A stretch of 33,812 bases of DNA from an uncultured Flavobacteriales bacterium (GTDB taxonomy: Bacteria; Bacteroidota; Bacteroidia; Flavobacteriales_D; Sanyastnellaceae), in the NCBI GenBank assembly GCA_938085425.1, contig CALKGQ010000054.1, positions 1-33,812 on the forward strand, read 5' to 3'. A program made the position numbers and the translations under genes. Below, piece by piece: positions 9,899-18,620 of the stretch (positions are counted from its first letter, which is position 1; the number at the start of each line of letters is the position of its first letter). The notes under the pieces are model-generated. The model had not been told where the DNA came from. It did no database searches and saw nothing but the letters and a program-made list of their open reading frames with translations.

Positions 9899-10360
9899 AT
9901 GAATCTAAGCAATCTTACCCCTGCCTCAGGATCTCGGAAACAGCGAAAGCGAGTTGGTCGCGGAGAGGGTTCCGGTCACGGAGGCACTTCCACACGCGGT
10001 CACAAGGGCGCCAAGTCGCGCTCTGGCTACAAATCCAAAATTGGATTTGAAGGTGGGCAAATGCCACTCCAACGTCGTGTTCCGAAGTTCGGTTTCACCA
10101 ACCCCAACCGCGTCGAATACAAGGGCGTCAACTTGGACACCCTCCAAGAGCTTGTTGAGAAGAAGAGCTTGAAGGCAGTGACACCTGCGGATTTGGTCGC
10201 CAATGGATTGGCGGGCAAGCACGACTTGGTCAAAATCCTGGGACGCGGCACATTGTCTGCTGGTGTTGAGGTATCAGCTCACCAGTTCAGCAAATCAGCC
10301 ACCGCTGCCATCGAGGCGGCTGGTGGAAAGTGCGCAACCATTGATCTTCACGCGAAATGA
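9899..10360 (+). CDS. rplO: 50S ribosomal protein L15 (uL15)
   Basis: This 153-residue protein is uL15, a late-assembling 23S rRNA binder. The long basic Gly-rich N-terminal arm RKQRKRVGRGEGSGHGGTST then RGHKGAKSRSG is diagnostic, followed by FEGGQMPLQRRVPKFGF. The C-terminal globular part shows VSAHQFSKSATAAIEAAGGK. Its TGA overlaps the secY ATG in an ATGA, tying ribosome synthesis to translocon synthesis, as in many bacteria. Confidence 0.98.
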   Translation: MNLSNLTPASGSRKQRKRVGRGEGSGHGGTSTRGHKGAKSRSGYKSKIGFEGGQMPLQRRVPKFGFTNPNRVEYKGVNLDTLQELVEKKSLKAVTPADLVANGLAGKHDLVKILGRGTLSAGVEVSAHQFSKSATAAIEAAGGKCATIDLHAK

Positions 10361-11703
10361 GGTTCTTTCAAAAAATAGGTGACATCTGGCGCCACGAAGA
10401 GTTGCGCAAGAAATTGGGCATCACACTCGGTTTGATCTTGGTGTACCGCCTTGGGTCCTTCATTGTGCTTCCAGGTGTGAACAGCGATGTGCTCGCAGAA
10501 CAGATGAGCCAGTTGGGCTCAGGTGGTTTGGGCGACATCTTGTCCCTCTTCACAGGCGGCGCATTCACACGTGCGTCCATCTTTGCCTTGGGCATCATGC
10601 CTTACATCTCGGCATCGATCATCATCCAGCTGTTGAGCATTGCGGTCCCCGCAGTCCAGAAGCTGCAAAAGGAGGGTGAAAGCGGACGAAACAAAATCAA
10701 CCAGTGGACGCGCTTCTTGACCATTGCCATCACCTTGGTGCAGGCTCCAGGTTACCTCGCATCCACCGTGGTCAGTGTGCCCGGTGTGGTCCAAAACCCC
10801 GACGGGTTCTGGTGGTTCTCGGCGGTGACCATTTTGACATGCAGCACCTTGCTCATCATGTGGCTCGGCGAGCGGATCACGGACAAAGGTGTCGGCAACG
10901 GCATTTCCCTGCTCATCATGATTGGCATCATCGCAACGTTCCCTCAGGCGATCGTTCAAGAGTTTGCCCACCCTGACACGACGTTGTTCTTCTTCCTCGT
11001 GGAATTGGCTTTCTTGTTGATTGTCATCGGTGCGAGTGTTGCACTTGTGCAGGCCATCCGCAAGGTGCCTGTTCAAATGGCCAAAATGCAGCAAGCAGGA
11101 GGCATGTTGCCCGCTGGCGAAGGAGCGAGGAGCTTCATCCCTCTGAAGGTGAACAGTTCGGGTGTCATGCCCATCATCTTCGCACAAGCCATCATGTTTG
11201 TGCCGTTGTACATGACCCAAAGCGAGACCTTCCAAGGAAGCGAAGTGTTGCAGTCTCTCAGTGATTTCAACGGGTTGTGGTACAACGTGTTGTTCTTCCT
11301 GATGATTGTCATCTTCACCTACTTCTACACGGCCATCACTGTGAACCCCAACCAGATGGCAGACGACCTGAAGCGCCAGAACAGCTTTGTTCCCGGTGTG
11401 AAGCCAGGCCGTCCGACGGCTGAATTCCTCGACGAGGTTTTGTCGCGGATCACATTGCCGGGTGCCGTGTTCTTGGGACTGATTGCCATTTTGCCGGCCA
11501 TCGTGTTTCAATTGGGATTGACGAAAGCACAGACCTTTGCCATTTTCTTCGGAGGAACTTCTCTGTTGATCATGGTCGGGGTGATACTGGACACCCTTCA
11601 ACAAATCGAGAGCTACTTGCTTTCTCGTCGTTACGACGGTTTGATGAAGAGTGGCAAAATGCGTGGACGCCCACAGTCGCCTGTGGGGGGAATCGCTGGA
11701 TGA
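10357..11703 (+). CDS. secY: Protein translocase subunit SecY
   Basis: This 448-residue inner-membrane protein is the channel-forming subunit of SecYEG. The N-terminal RFFQKIGDIWRHEELRKKLG is followed by about ten hydrophobic segments. Family motifs include the plug region after TM1 (GLGDILSLFTGGAFTRASIF), ALGIMPYISASIIIQLL, GIGNGISLLI in the form GVGNGISLLIMIGIIA, and the C-terminal cytoplasmic loop NPNQMADDLKRQNSFVPGVK ending PGRPT. The C-terminal tail IESYLLSRRYDGLMKSGKMR is typical. Start is at the ATGA overlap with rplO; map follows after 7 nt. SecE and SecG are not in this window. Confidence 0.98.
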   Translation: MRFFQKIGDIWRHEELRKKLGITLGLILVYRLGSFIVLPGVNSDVLAEQMSQLGSGGLGDILSLFTGGAFTRASIFALGIMPYISASIIIQLLSIAVPAVQKLQKEGESGRNKINQWTRFLTIAITLVQAPGYLASTVVSVPGVVQNPDGFWWFSAVTILTCSTLLIMWLGERITDKGVGNGISLLIMIGIIATFPQAIVQEFAHPDTTLFFFLVELAFLLIVIGASVALVQAIRKVPVQMAKMQQAGGMLPAGEGARSFIPLKVNSSGVMPIIFAQAIMFVPLYMTQSETFQGSEVLQSLSDFNGLWYNVLFFLMIVIFTYFYTAITVNPNQMADDLKRQNSFVPGVKPGRPTAEFLDEVLSRITLPGAVFLGLIAILPAIVFQLGLTKAQTFAIFFGGTSLLIMVGVILDTLQQIESYLLSRRYDGLMKSGKMRGRPQSPVGGIAG

Positions 11704-11710
11704 CATTCGA

Positions 11711-12514
11711 ATGAGTTTGGGTCGACGAGTCCGGATCAAAACGGACGAAGAGGTCGAACTCATTCGGTTGAGTTCTTTGCTTGTTGGGAGAACGTTGGCG
11801 GAAGTCGCTGCCCGGGTTGAACCGGGAGTGACAACGCTCGAACTCGATGCAGTGGCCGAATCATTCATTCGGGACCACGGTGCAGAGCCTGGCTTCAAAG
11901 GGTATGGGGGATTCCCCAATACGCTTTGTATGTCGGTCAATGACGCTGTGGTGCATGGCATCCCGAATGACATCCCATTGCAAAATGGAGATGTGGTTTC
12001 AGTGGATTGCGGTGTGTTGATGAATGAATTCTACGGAGACAGTGCCTACACCTTTGAGGTGGGGGAGGTGTCTGCTGAAGTCCATGCATTGCTGGAGGCC
12101 ACGAAGGAAAGCTTGAATCTCGCGATTCAGCAGGCCGTCGTAGGCAAACGCATTGGCGACATAGGTCATGCGGTTCAGCAATATGCAGAGGGTCTCGGTT
12201 ACGGCGTGGTGCGTGAGTTGGTGGGTCACGGTTTGGGAAAGGAGCTTCACGAAGCCCCAGAGGTCCCCAACTATGGCCGCCGCGGAAACGGGCCCAAGCT
12301 CATGGATGGGATGGTTTTGGCCATCGAACCCATGATCAATTTGGGAGGCCGAGAAATCGGCCAAGATGAAGATGGTTGGACCATCGTCACCCGCGACGGC
12401 AAAGTCAGCGCACATTTTGAGCACGACGTTGTCGTGCGACACGATCAAGCAGACGTTCTCTCCAGCTTCAAAGACATTGAAGAAGTTTTGAATAAGAAGA
12501 ATACGAACAGATAA
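11711..12514 (+). CDS. map: Methionine aminopeptidase type I
   Basis: This 267-residue enzyme removes the initiator methionine from nascent proteins. The pita-bread fold metal ligands can be placed at D99 (VDCG), D110 (YGDSA), H173 (GHGLG), E206 (AIEPM) and E238 (EHDV), with substrate-contacting histidines at H82 (VHGIPND) and H180. It lacks a zinc-finger extension. The ATG at 11711 is chosen; an in-frame ATG at 11651 lies inside secY and would add 20 residues foreign to the family. The position between secY and infA, without adk, is common in Bacteroidota. Confidence 0.97.
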   Translation: MSLGRRVRIKTDEEVELIRLSSLLVGRTLAEVAARVEPGVTTLELDAVAESFIRDHGAEPGFKGYGGFPNTLCMSVNDAVVHGIPNDIPLQNGDVVSVDCGVLMNEFYGDSAYTFEVGEVSAEVHALLEATKESLNLAIQQAVVGKRIGDIGHAVQQYAEGLGYGVVRELVGHGLGKELHEAPEVPNYGRRGNGPKLMDGMVLAIEPMINLGGREIGQDEDGWTIVTRDGKVSAHFEHDVVVRHDQADVLSSFKDIEEVLNKKNTNR

Positions 12515-12517
12515 AGA

Positions 12518-12739
12518 ATGGCGAAACAAACGTCGATCACACAGGATGGCACCATCTTGGAAGCGCTCTCCAACGCGCGCTTCCGTGTCGAACTTGAGAA
12601 CGGGCACACCATCATGGCCCATATCTCTGGCAAGATGCGCATGTACTACATCAAGATTCTGCCAGGCGATCGCGTGAAGGTCGAGATGAGCCCTTACGAT
12701 TTGAGCAAGGGACGCATCACATTCCGGTACAAGAAATAA
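12518..12739 (+). CDS. infA: Translation initiation factor IF-1
   Basis: This 73-residue OB-fold protein binds the 30S A site during initiation. It shows the typical segments [40 protein letters not shown] and [20 protein letters not shown] ending FRYKK. It starts 3 nt after map and precedes rpmJ by 11 nt. Length is standard, with no unusual residues. Confidence 0.98.
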   Translation: MAKQTSITQDGTILEALSNARFRVELENGHTIMAHISGKMRMYYIKILPGDRVKVEMSPYDLSKGRITFRYKK

Positions 12740-12750
12740 AAGAGAGCATC

Positions 12751-12867
12751 ATGAAAACTCGCGCATCCATCAAGAAGCGTACGGCCGATTGCAAAATCGT
12801 TCGCCGGAAAGGACGTCTGTACGTCATCAACAAGAAGAACCCTAAAATGAAGCAGCGTCAGGGTTGA
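12751..12867 (+). CDS. rpmJ: 50S ribosomal protein L36 (bL36), zinc-free form
   Basis: This small gene encodes 38 residues. The translation starts [20 protein letters not shown] and ends [18 protein letters not shown]. The general bL36 pattern (KxRASxKK, IRRKGR-like, NPKxKQRQG) is clear. Only one cysteine (C14) is present, so the three-Cys-one-His zinc site of the classical form is absent: this is the zinc-independent form. It follows infA by 11 nt and precedes rpsM by 27 nt, its normal place. Confidence 0.97.
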   Translation: MKTRASIKKRTADCKIVRRKGRLYVINKKNPKMKQRQG

Positions 12868-12894
12868 TCCTGACACTGTTTAAAACACGATCAC

Positions 12895-13263
12895 ATGGCA
12901 CGTATTGCTGGTATCGACATCCCCCGCAACAAGCGCGGAGTTATTGCACTGACTTACATCTTTGGCGTTGGCAGAAGCCGCGCAGCCAAGGTGTTGGCGG
13001 ACGCTGGAGTGGACGAAAACACGAAGGTGGAGGCTTGGACCGACGATCAAGTCGGCGCCATCCGTACTGCCATCGCCACAGGCTTTAAGGTGGAAGGTGA
13101 GCTTCGTTCAGAAGTTCAGCAGGACATCAAGCGTCTGATGGACATCGGAAGCCAACGCGGCATCCGCCACAGAAACAGCTTGCCTCTTCGGGGCCAGCGC
13201 ACCAAGAACAACTCTCGCACCCGCAAGGGGAAGCGAAAGACTGTCGCAAACAAGAAAAAGTAA
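12895..13263 (+). CDS. rpsM: 30S ribosomal protein S13 (uS13)
   Basis: This 122-residue protein is uS13, in the 30S head, contacting the P-site tRNA through its tail and the 50S subunit through bridges. Signature segments are [40 protein letters not shown] and the C-terminal block [20 protein letters not shown] followed by TRKGKRKTV. Full length. The next gene, rpsK, is 64 nt away, the widest gap inside the ribosomal cluster, and the gap contains an inverted repeat. Confidence 0.98.
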   Translation: MARIAGIDIPRNKRGVIALTYIFGVGRSRAAKVLADAGVDENTKVEAWTDDQVGAIRTAIATGFKVEGELRSEVQQDIKRLMDIGSQRGIRHRNSLPLRGQRTKNNSRTRKGKRKTVANKKK

Positions 13264-13264
13264 T

Positions 13265-13298
13265 CCTTAGGCAGGCTGCCTAAGGTTTTGGGTCCCAA
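13265..13298 (+). promoter_or_regulatory. Inverted repeats in the rpsM-rpsK gap (possible attenuator or processing hairpin)
   Basis: The left arm CCTTAGGCAG (13265-13274) and the right arm CTGCCTAAGG (13276-13285) are perfect reverse complements around a single G. As RNA this would fold as an 8-bp stem with a 5-nt loop (AGGCT), followed directly by TTTT. A second small dyad, TTGGG-T-CCCAA, follows at 13288-13298. The structure sits 2 nt after the rpsM stop and 29-42 nt before the rpsK start. It could be a partial terminator, an RNA processing site or a ribosomal-protein binding site. The dyad is certain; the function is inferred. Confidence 0.5.
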
Positions 13299-13327
13299 GG
13301 GGCCGATCACCTCCAAATTCAACGACG

Positions 13328-13711
13328 ATGGCCAAAAGCGTCAAAAAGAAGAAGAAAGTCAAAGTGGAAACACAGGGCCAGGCCCACATCCACTCGTCTT
13401 TCAACAACATCATCATTTCCTTGACCAACAATACCGGTCAAGTGATTTCCTGGTCAAGCGCAGGGAAAATGGGATTCCGTGGTTCCAAGAAGAACACGCC
13501 TTACGCTGCACAGTGTGCAGCAGAGGATTGTGGCAAGGAAGCATTGGAGTCTGGCTTGAAGAAAATCCGCGTGTACGTGAAAGGTCCTGGGCAAGGTCGC
13601 GAAAGCGCCATCCGGACGTTGCACAACATGGGCATTGAAGTCATGGAAATTGTGGACGTTACTCCACTTCCTCACAACGGGTGTCGCCCTCCAAAGCGTC
13701 GTCGCGTTTAA
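13328..13711 (+). CDS. rpsK: 30S ribosomal protein S11 (uS11)
   Basis: This 127-residue protein is uS11 of the 30S platform. The conserved course is [40 protein letters not shown], then [20 protein letters not shown] and the invariant C-terminal end [13 protein letters not shown]. The N-terminus is Lys-rich. It follows the hairpin-containing 64-nt gap and is 28 nt from rpsD. Confidence 0.98.
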   Translation: MAKSVKKKKKVKVETQGQAHIHSSFNNIIISLTNNTGQVISWSSAGKMGFRGSKKNTPYAAQCAAEDCGKEALESGLKKIRVYVKGPGQGRESAIRTLHNMGIEVMEIVDVTPLPHNGCRPPKRRRV

Positions 13712-13739
13712 TCGTCGTTGAACCAGAAGAAATCAAGAT

Positions 13740-14345
13740 ATGGCACGTTACCGCGGACCCAAATCCAAAATCACCCGTCGCTTCAAAGAAGCGATTTTTG
13801 GCCCAGACAAGGCGCTTGAGCGCCGTCCTTATGGCCCAGGTCAGCACGGCAATACCCGCCGTCGCAAGAAAGAATCGGAATACTCTGTGCAGCTCGCTGA
13901 AAAGCAGAAAGCCAAGTACACCTATGGCATCTTGGAGAAGCAATTCTCCAACATGTTCAAGGCTGCCAACGCCAAGTCGGGCATCACAGGAGAGATCCTT
14001 CTCCAGTTGTGCGAACGTCGACTTGACAACATCGTGTACCGATTGGGCATCGCCCCAACGCGTCGTGGTGCACGCCAATTGGTGGGCCACCGTCACATCA
14101 CAGTGAATGGTTCCATTGTGAACATTCCTTCGTACCGTCTCCGTGAAGGAGACGTCGTGGGTGTTCGTGAGAAGAGCAAGTCATTGGAAATTGTATCCGC
14201 ATCGCTTGCGAACAACAGCCAAAGCCACGATTGGCTCAACTGGGATGCGTCGAAGATGTCCGGCACAATGATGAACATTCCATCACGCGATCAAATTCCT
14301 GAGAACATCAAGGAGTCTTTGATTGTCGAATTGTATTCCAAGTAA
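13740..14345 (+). CDS. rpsD: 30S ribosomal protein S4 (uS4)
   Basis: This 201-residue protein is uS4, a primary 16S rRNA binder and, in enterobacteria, the repressor of the alpha operon. Recognisable are [40 protein letters not shown] and the S4 RNA-binding domain with [40 protein letters not shown] and [19 protein letters not shown]. The N-terminus lacks the four-cysteine zinc knuckle found in some bacteria. The gap to rpoA is 19 nt. Confidence 0.98.
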   Translation: MARYRGPKSKITRRFKEAIFGPDKALERRPYGPGQHGNTRRRKKESEYSVQLAEKQKAKYTYGILEKQFSNMFKAANAKSGITGEILLQLCERRLDNIVYRLGIAPTRRGARQLVGHRHITVNGSIVNIPSYRLREGDVVGVREKSKSLEIVSASLANNSQSHDWLNWDASKMSGTMMNIPSRDQIPENIKESLIVELYSK

Positions 14346-14364
14346 TCCTCCAACCAAACAGATC

Positions 14365-15357
14365 ATGGCAATTCTCGATTTTCAGCAGCCTGACAAGGTC
14401 ATCATGCTCGACTCGACGGACTACAACGGCAAGTTCGAATTCCGTCCTTTGGAGCCCGGCTTTGGATTGACGGTTGGCAATGCGCTCCGTCGCATTTTGC
14501 TCTCCTCGTTGGAAGGATTCGCAATCACCAACCTCCGTGTGGAGGGTGTTGACCACGAATACAGCACTGTCAAAGGCGTCGTCGAAGACGTGACAGAAAT
14601 CATTTTGAACCTGAAGCAGGTCCGCTTTCGCCGTCACATCGAAGACACCGACCAAGAGACGGTGTCAGTGACGCTCAAGGGACAAAAGACCTTCACCGCA
14701 GGTGATCTTGGGAAATTCACCAGTGCTTTTCAGGTGATGAACCCCGACATGGTCATTTGCAACATGGACGATTCCGTGCAGCTCAATCTTGAGTTGACCA
14801 TCGGAAAAGGCCGTGGCTATGTTCCCGCAGAAGAAAACAAGCGTGAAGACGCTCCCATTGGCACCATTGCCATTGACAGCATTTTCACGCCCATCCGAAA
14901 TGTCAAGTACGACATTGAGAACTTCCGTGTGGAGCAGCGCACCGACTACGAGAAGCTCATTCTTGAGTTGGACTGTGACGGATCTGTTCATCCCAAGCAG
15001 GCATTGCAAGAGGCCGCCAAAATCCTCATTCACCACTTCATGTTGTTCTCCGACGAGAAGATTTCTCTGGAGCCAGAAGACAGCAATGTCGAGGAAGAGT
15101 TTGACGAAAGCAGCCTCCACATGCGTCAGTTGTTGAAGACCAAGCTTGCAGACATGGACTTGAGCGTCCGTGCCCTGAATTGCTTGAAAGCAGCTGACAT
15201 TGACACCCTCGGCGACCTCGTCGCTTTTAACAAGAACGATCTGCTCAAGTTCCGCAACTTCGGCAAGAAGTCATTGACCGAATTGGAGGAACTTGTCGAA
15301 GGCAAGAACCTTGCGTTTGGCATGGATGTGAGCAAGTACAAACTCGAATCTGAGTAA
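14365..15357 (+). CDS. rpoA: DNA-directed RNA polymerase subunit alpha
   Basis: This 330-residue protein is the alpha subunit, whose dimer nucleates RNA polymerase assembly. The N-terminal domain shows [40 protein letters not shown] and [19 protein letters not shown]. The C-terminal domain (about residues 255-320) carries ELDLSVR-type [20 protein letters not shown] and the helix-hairpin-helix [16 protein letters not shown], used for contact with UP elements and activators. The ATG at 14365 is chosen over an in-frame upstream ATG at 14323 inside rpsD. rplQ begins 2 nt after the stop. Confidence 0.98.
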   Translation: MAILDFQQPDKVIMLDSTDYNGKFEFRPLEPGFGLTVGNALRRILLSSLEGFAITNLRVEGVDHEYSTVKGVVEDVTEIILNLKQVRFRRHIEDTDQETVSVTLKGQKTFTAGDLGKFTSAFQVMNPDMVICNMDDSVQLNLELTIGKGRGYVPAEENKREDAPIGTIAIDSIFTPIRNVKYDIENFRVEQRTDYEKLILELDCDGSVHPKQALQEAAKILIHHFMLFSDEKISLEPEDSNVEEEFDESSLHMRQLLKTKLADMDLSVRALNCLKAADIDTLGDLVAFNKNDLLKFRNFGKKSLTELEELVEGKNLAFGMDVSKYKLESE

Positions 15358-15359
15358 TC

Positions 15360-15977
15360 ATGCGCCACGGAAAGAAATTCAACCACCTCGGCCGTAAGAC
15401 AGCACACCGCAAGGCCATGCTGTCCAACATGGCGTGCTCTTTGATTGAGCACAAGAGAATCACCACAACAGTGGCCAAGGCCAAGGAACTCCGGAAGTTT
15501 GTGGAGCCTTTGGTCAACCGTTCCAAGGAAGACACGACGCACAGCCGCAGGGTGTGCTTCAGCTACCTCGGAAACAAAAATGCTGTCACAGAGTTGTTCC
15601 GCGAAGTTGGTCCCAAGGTGTCCACCCGCGAGGGCGGTTTCACTCGGATCATCCGCACGGGCAATCGTTTGGGTGACAATGCGGACATGTGTCTCATTGA
15701 GCTTGTCGATTTCAATGAGATCTACGGCAACGAAGAGAAGAAGAAAACCCGTCGCTCGCGTCGCGGTGGCGCCAAGAAGGCGGCTCCTGCGACTGTGGCT
15801 CCAGCTGTGGAAGACGCAGTTGTGGTCGAAGAGACTGCGGCTGAAGAAGCTCCAGCAGCGGAGGCCGCTCCAGCAGCGGAGGAAGCTCCAGCAGCGGAGG
15901 AAGCTCCAGCAGCGGAGGAAGCTCCAGCAGCGGAGGAAGCACCAGCAGCTGACGAAGACGAGAAGAAAGAAGACTGA
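15360..15977 (+). CDS. rplQ: 50S ribosomal protein L17 (bL17) with a long acidic Ala/Pro/Glu tail
   Basis: This 205-residue protein has a bL17 core in about its first 125 residues, with [40 protein letters not shown] and [21 protein letters not shown]. coli bL17 has about 127 residues, so the rest is an extension: a basic patch ([14 protein letters not shown]), then an Ala/Glu/Pro-rich tail in which the six-residue unit APAAEE is repeated, ending DEDEKKED. The tail is encoded by an 18-bp tandem repeat at 15849-15956. Acidic tails on bL17 occur in other Bacteroidota. It is the last gene of the cluster and is followed by an intrinsic terminator. Confidence 0.96.
   Translation: MRHGKKFNHLGRKTAHRKAMLSNMACSLIEHKRITTTVAKAKELRKFVEPLVNRSKEDTTHSRRVCFSYLGNKNAVTELFREVGPKVSTREGGFTRIIRTGNRLGDNADMCLIELVDFNEIYGNEEKKKTRRSRRGGAKKAAPATVAPAVEDAVVVEETAAEEAPAAEAAPAAEEAPAAEEAPAAEEAPAAEEAPAADEDEKKED
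15849..15956 (+). repeat. 18-bp tandem repeat, six units, inside rplQ
   Basis: The unit GCTCCAGCAGCGGAGGAA occurs at 15867, 15885, 15903 and 15921 without change. A first copy at 15849 ends in GCC instead of GAA, and a sixth copy at 15939 is altered (GCACCAGCAGCTGACGAA). The unit encodes Ala-Pro-Ala-Ala-Glu-Glu. The identity of third codon positions between copies shows recent slippage-type expansion rather than old selection on the amino acids alone. Confidence 0.97.
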
Positions 15978-15996
15978 ACGTCATCAGACGATTGAG

Positions 15997-16027
15997 AAAA
16001 GGGGAGGCCAATGGCTTCCCCTTTTTT
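15997..16027 (+). terminator. Intrinsic terminator of the ribosomal protein cluster
   Basis: The left arm GGGGAGGCC (16001-16009), preceded by AAAA, pairs with GGCTTCCCC (16013-16021) around the loop AAT. One G-U pair is included. The stem is followed by six T residues (16022-16027). It lies 19 nt after the rplQ stop and marks the end of the transcription unit that covers fusA/rpsJ to rplQ. Confidence 0.93.
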
Positions 16028-16096
16028 GTTGGCATCATGTGGAAGAATGCCCAAGATGAGTTGGCCCATAGGTGGGGACAACCGAAGTGAGGATGC

Positions 16097-16104
16097 TATC
16101 TTCG
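16097..16104 (+). promoter_or_regulatory. Probable -7 promoter box of carA (TATCTTCG)
   Basis: TATCTTCG matches the Bacteroidota -7 consensus TAnnTTTG at five of six fixed positions. It ends exactly 4 nt before the carA ATG, which would put the transcription start at or next to the start codon. The gene needs its own promoter because a strong terminator lies upstream at 15997-16027. No convincing -33 TTG element was found at 17-23 nt, so this is moderate evidence. Confidence 0.5.
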
Positions 16105-16108
16105 CCGC

Positions 16109-17233
16109 ATGGTTCACACCCCTCTACCTGAAGATTCGGCCCTTTTGATCCTGGCCGACGGCACAGTGTTCAAAGGCAAAGCTGCAGGAAGCCGAGGCAC
16201 AAGCTTTGGTGAGATTGCCTTCAACACTGGGATGTACGGATACCAAGAAATTTTCACAGACCCAAGCTACCACAAGCAAATCGTGGTGATGGCCACTGCC
16301 CATGTGGGCAATTACGGGGTCCACGAGGACGACACGGAATCCGACGGACCCCGAGTGGCAGGCGTTGTCGTACGCAACTTCTCCTCCGTGGCCAGCCGGC
16401 CTGGAGGGCACGGTACGTTGCAGGATGATTTGGAAGGGCACGAAGTTGTGGGCATCCGCGACGTGGACACACGCGCTCTGGTGACGCACATCCGAGAGCA
16501 TGGTGCCATGAACGCTGTGGTGTCGAGTGATGGGACGGAGATCGAAGAGTTGAAGCGCAGGTTGTCGGAAGTCCCCTCCATGGAAGGCATGGAACTGTCC
16601 AGTCAGGTCAGCGTGGCGGAGGTGAGAGAGTCCGGTCAGAATGGCGGCCACCGTGTGGCCTTGTTGGACCTGGGGGTGAAAGAAAGCATCGTTCGTTGTC
16701 TTGTGGACAGAGGGTGCCATGTCAAGGTGTTTCCTTGGGACAGCCAAGCCTCGGATTTGTTGGCATGGAATCCAGAAGGGATCATGTTGAGCAATGGACC
16801 GGGCGACCCCGCTGCCATGCCTTCGGTGGTGAAGGTGGTGCAAGCGCTTGTCGAAACTGGATTGCCTGTGTTTGGCATTTGTTTGGGCCACCAAGTCCTT
16901 GCCTTGAGTCAAGGTCTCCAAACAGAAAAGATGTTCAATGGCCACCGCGGCGTGAATCACCCCGTGAAAAACCTGATCTCTGGCAAGTGTGAAATCACTT
17001 CACAAAACCACGGTTTTGTGGTCAGCCGAGACGTGCTTGAAAACAGCAGCGAGGTGGAAGAGACCCATGTGCATTTGAATGACCAAACGGTGGCTGGCAT
17101 CCGTCTGAAAGGACGACCAGTGTTCAGTGTTCAATACCACCCTGAGGCTTCTGCTGGTCCTCACGACAGCCGTTACTTGTTCGACGATTTCGTCGCCAAC
17201 ATCGCAAAAGAGAAATCTGCCGTTCTGCAATGA
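16109..17233 (+). CDS. carA: Carbamoyl-phosphate synthase small subunit (glutaminase)
   Basis: This 374-residue protein hydrolyses glutamine and passes ammonia to the large subunit CarB to make carbamoyl phosphate for pyrimidines and arginine. The N-terminal CPSase domain shows ILADGTVFKGKAAGSRGTSF, GEIAFNTGMYGYQEIFTDPS and DVDTRALVTHIREHGAMNAV. The C-terminal class I amidotransferase domain has the nucleophile Cys258 in GICLGHQ and the catalytic His344 and Glu346 in YHPEAS. carB is not adjacent. The gene lies between the rplQ terminator and eno, an order I know from Flavobacteriales genomes. eno follows 43 nt later without a terminator, so the two are probably co-transcribed. Confidence 0.97.
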   Translation: MVHTPLPEDSALLILADGTVFKGKAAGSRGTSFGEIAFNTGMYGYQEIFTDPSYHKQIVVMATAHVGNYGVHEDDTESDGPRVAGVVVRNFSSVASRPGGHGTLQDDLEGHEVVGIRDVDTRALVTHIREHGAMNAVVSSDGTEIEELKRRLSEVPSMEGMELSSQVSVAEVRESGQNGGHRVALLDLGVKESIVRCLVDRGCHVKVFPWDSQASDLLAWNPEGIMLSNGPGDPAAMPSVVKVVQALVETGLPVFGICLGHQVLALSQGLQTEKMFNGHRGVNHPVKNLISGKCEITSQNHGFVVSRDVLENSSEVEETHVHLNDQTVAGIRLKGRPVFSVQYHPEASAGPHDSRYLFDDFVANIAKEKSAVLQ

Positions 17234-17248
17234 ACAACGGTCTATCCT

Positions 17249-17262
17249 GGGACGAAAGTCCC
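17249..17262 (+). other. Small GNRA-loop hairpin in the eno leader
   Basis: GGGAC-GAAA-GTCCC forms a perfect 5-bp stem capped by a GAAA tetraloop, in the 43-nt gap between carA and eno and 14 nt before the eno ATG. A GNRA loop is an especially stable RNA fold, so the element may act as a small stabilising or processing structure. No T-run follows, so it is not an intrinsic terminator. Confidence 0.35.
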
Positions 17263-17273
17263 TCAATCCCTAA

Positions 17274-18551
<1,278 letters not shown>

Positions 18552-18569
18552 TTCTTGCAAAGTACAATC

Positions 18570-18605
18570 ATGAAAAAGGCAGGCCACAGGGCCTGCCTTT
18601 TTCAT
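18570..18605. terminator. Bidirectional intrinsic terminator between eno and the porP-like gene
   Basis: The arm ATGAAAAAGGCAGGCC (18570-18585) and the arm GGCCTGCCTTTTTCAT (18590-18605) are perfect reverse complements over 16 bp around the loop ACAG. The GC core is flanked by five A on one side and five T on the other, so it reads as a stem followed by a T-run from either strand. It sits 19 nt after the eno stop and 16 nt after the stop of the minus-strand gene. Confidence 0.95.
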
Positions 18606-18620
18606 GTCCTAAACCTTCCC

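Noticed and set aside
10519-11973. Long antisense open frame of 484 codons over secY and the start of map
   Set aside because: It is rich in His, Gln, Asp and Arg as expected for the complement of GC-biased coding DNA. It crosses two certain genes and has no family motif.
15849-15956. CRISPR-like periodic repeat
   Set aside because: The units are contiguous, 18 bp, in frame and coding; there are no spacers.
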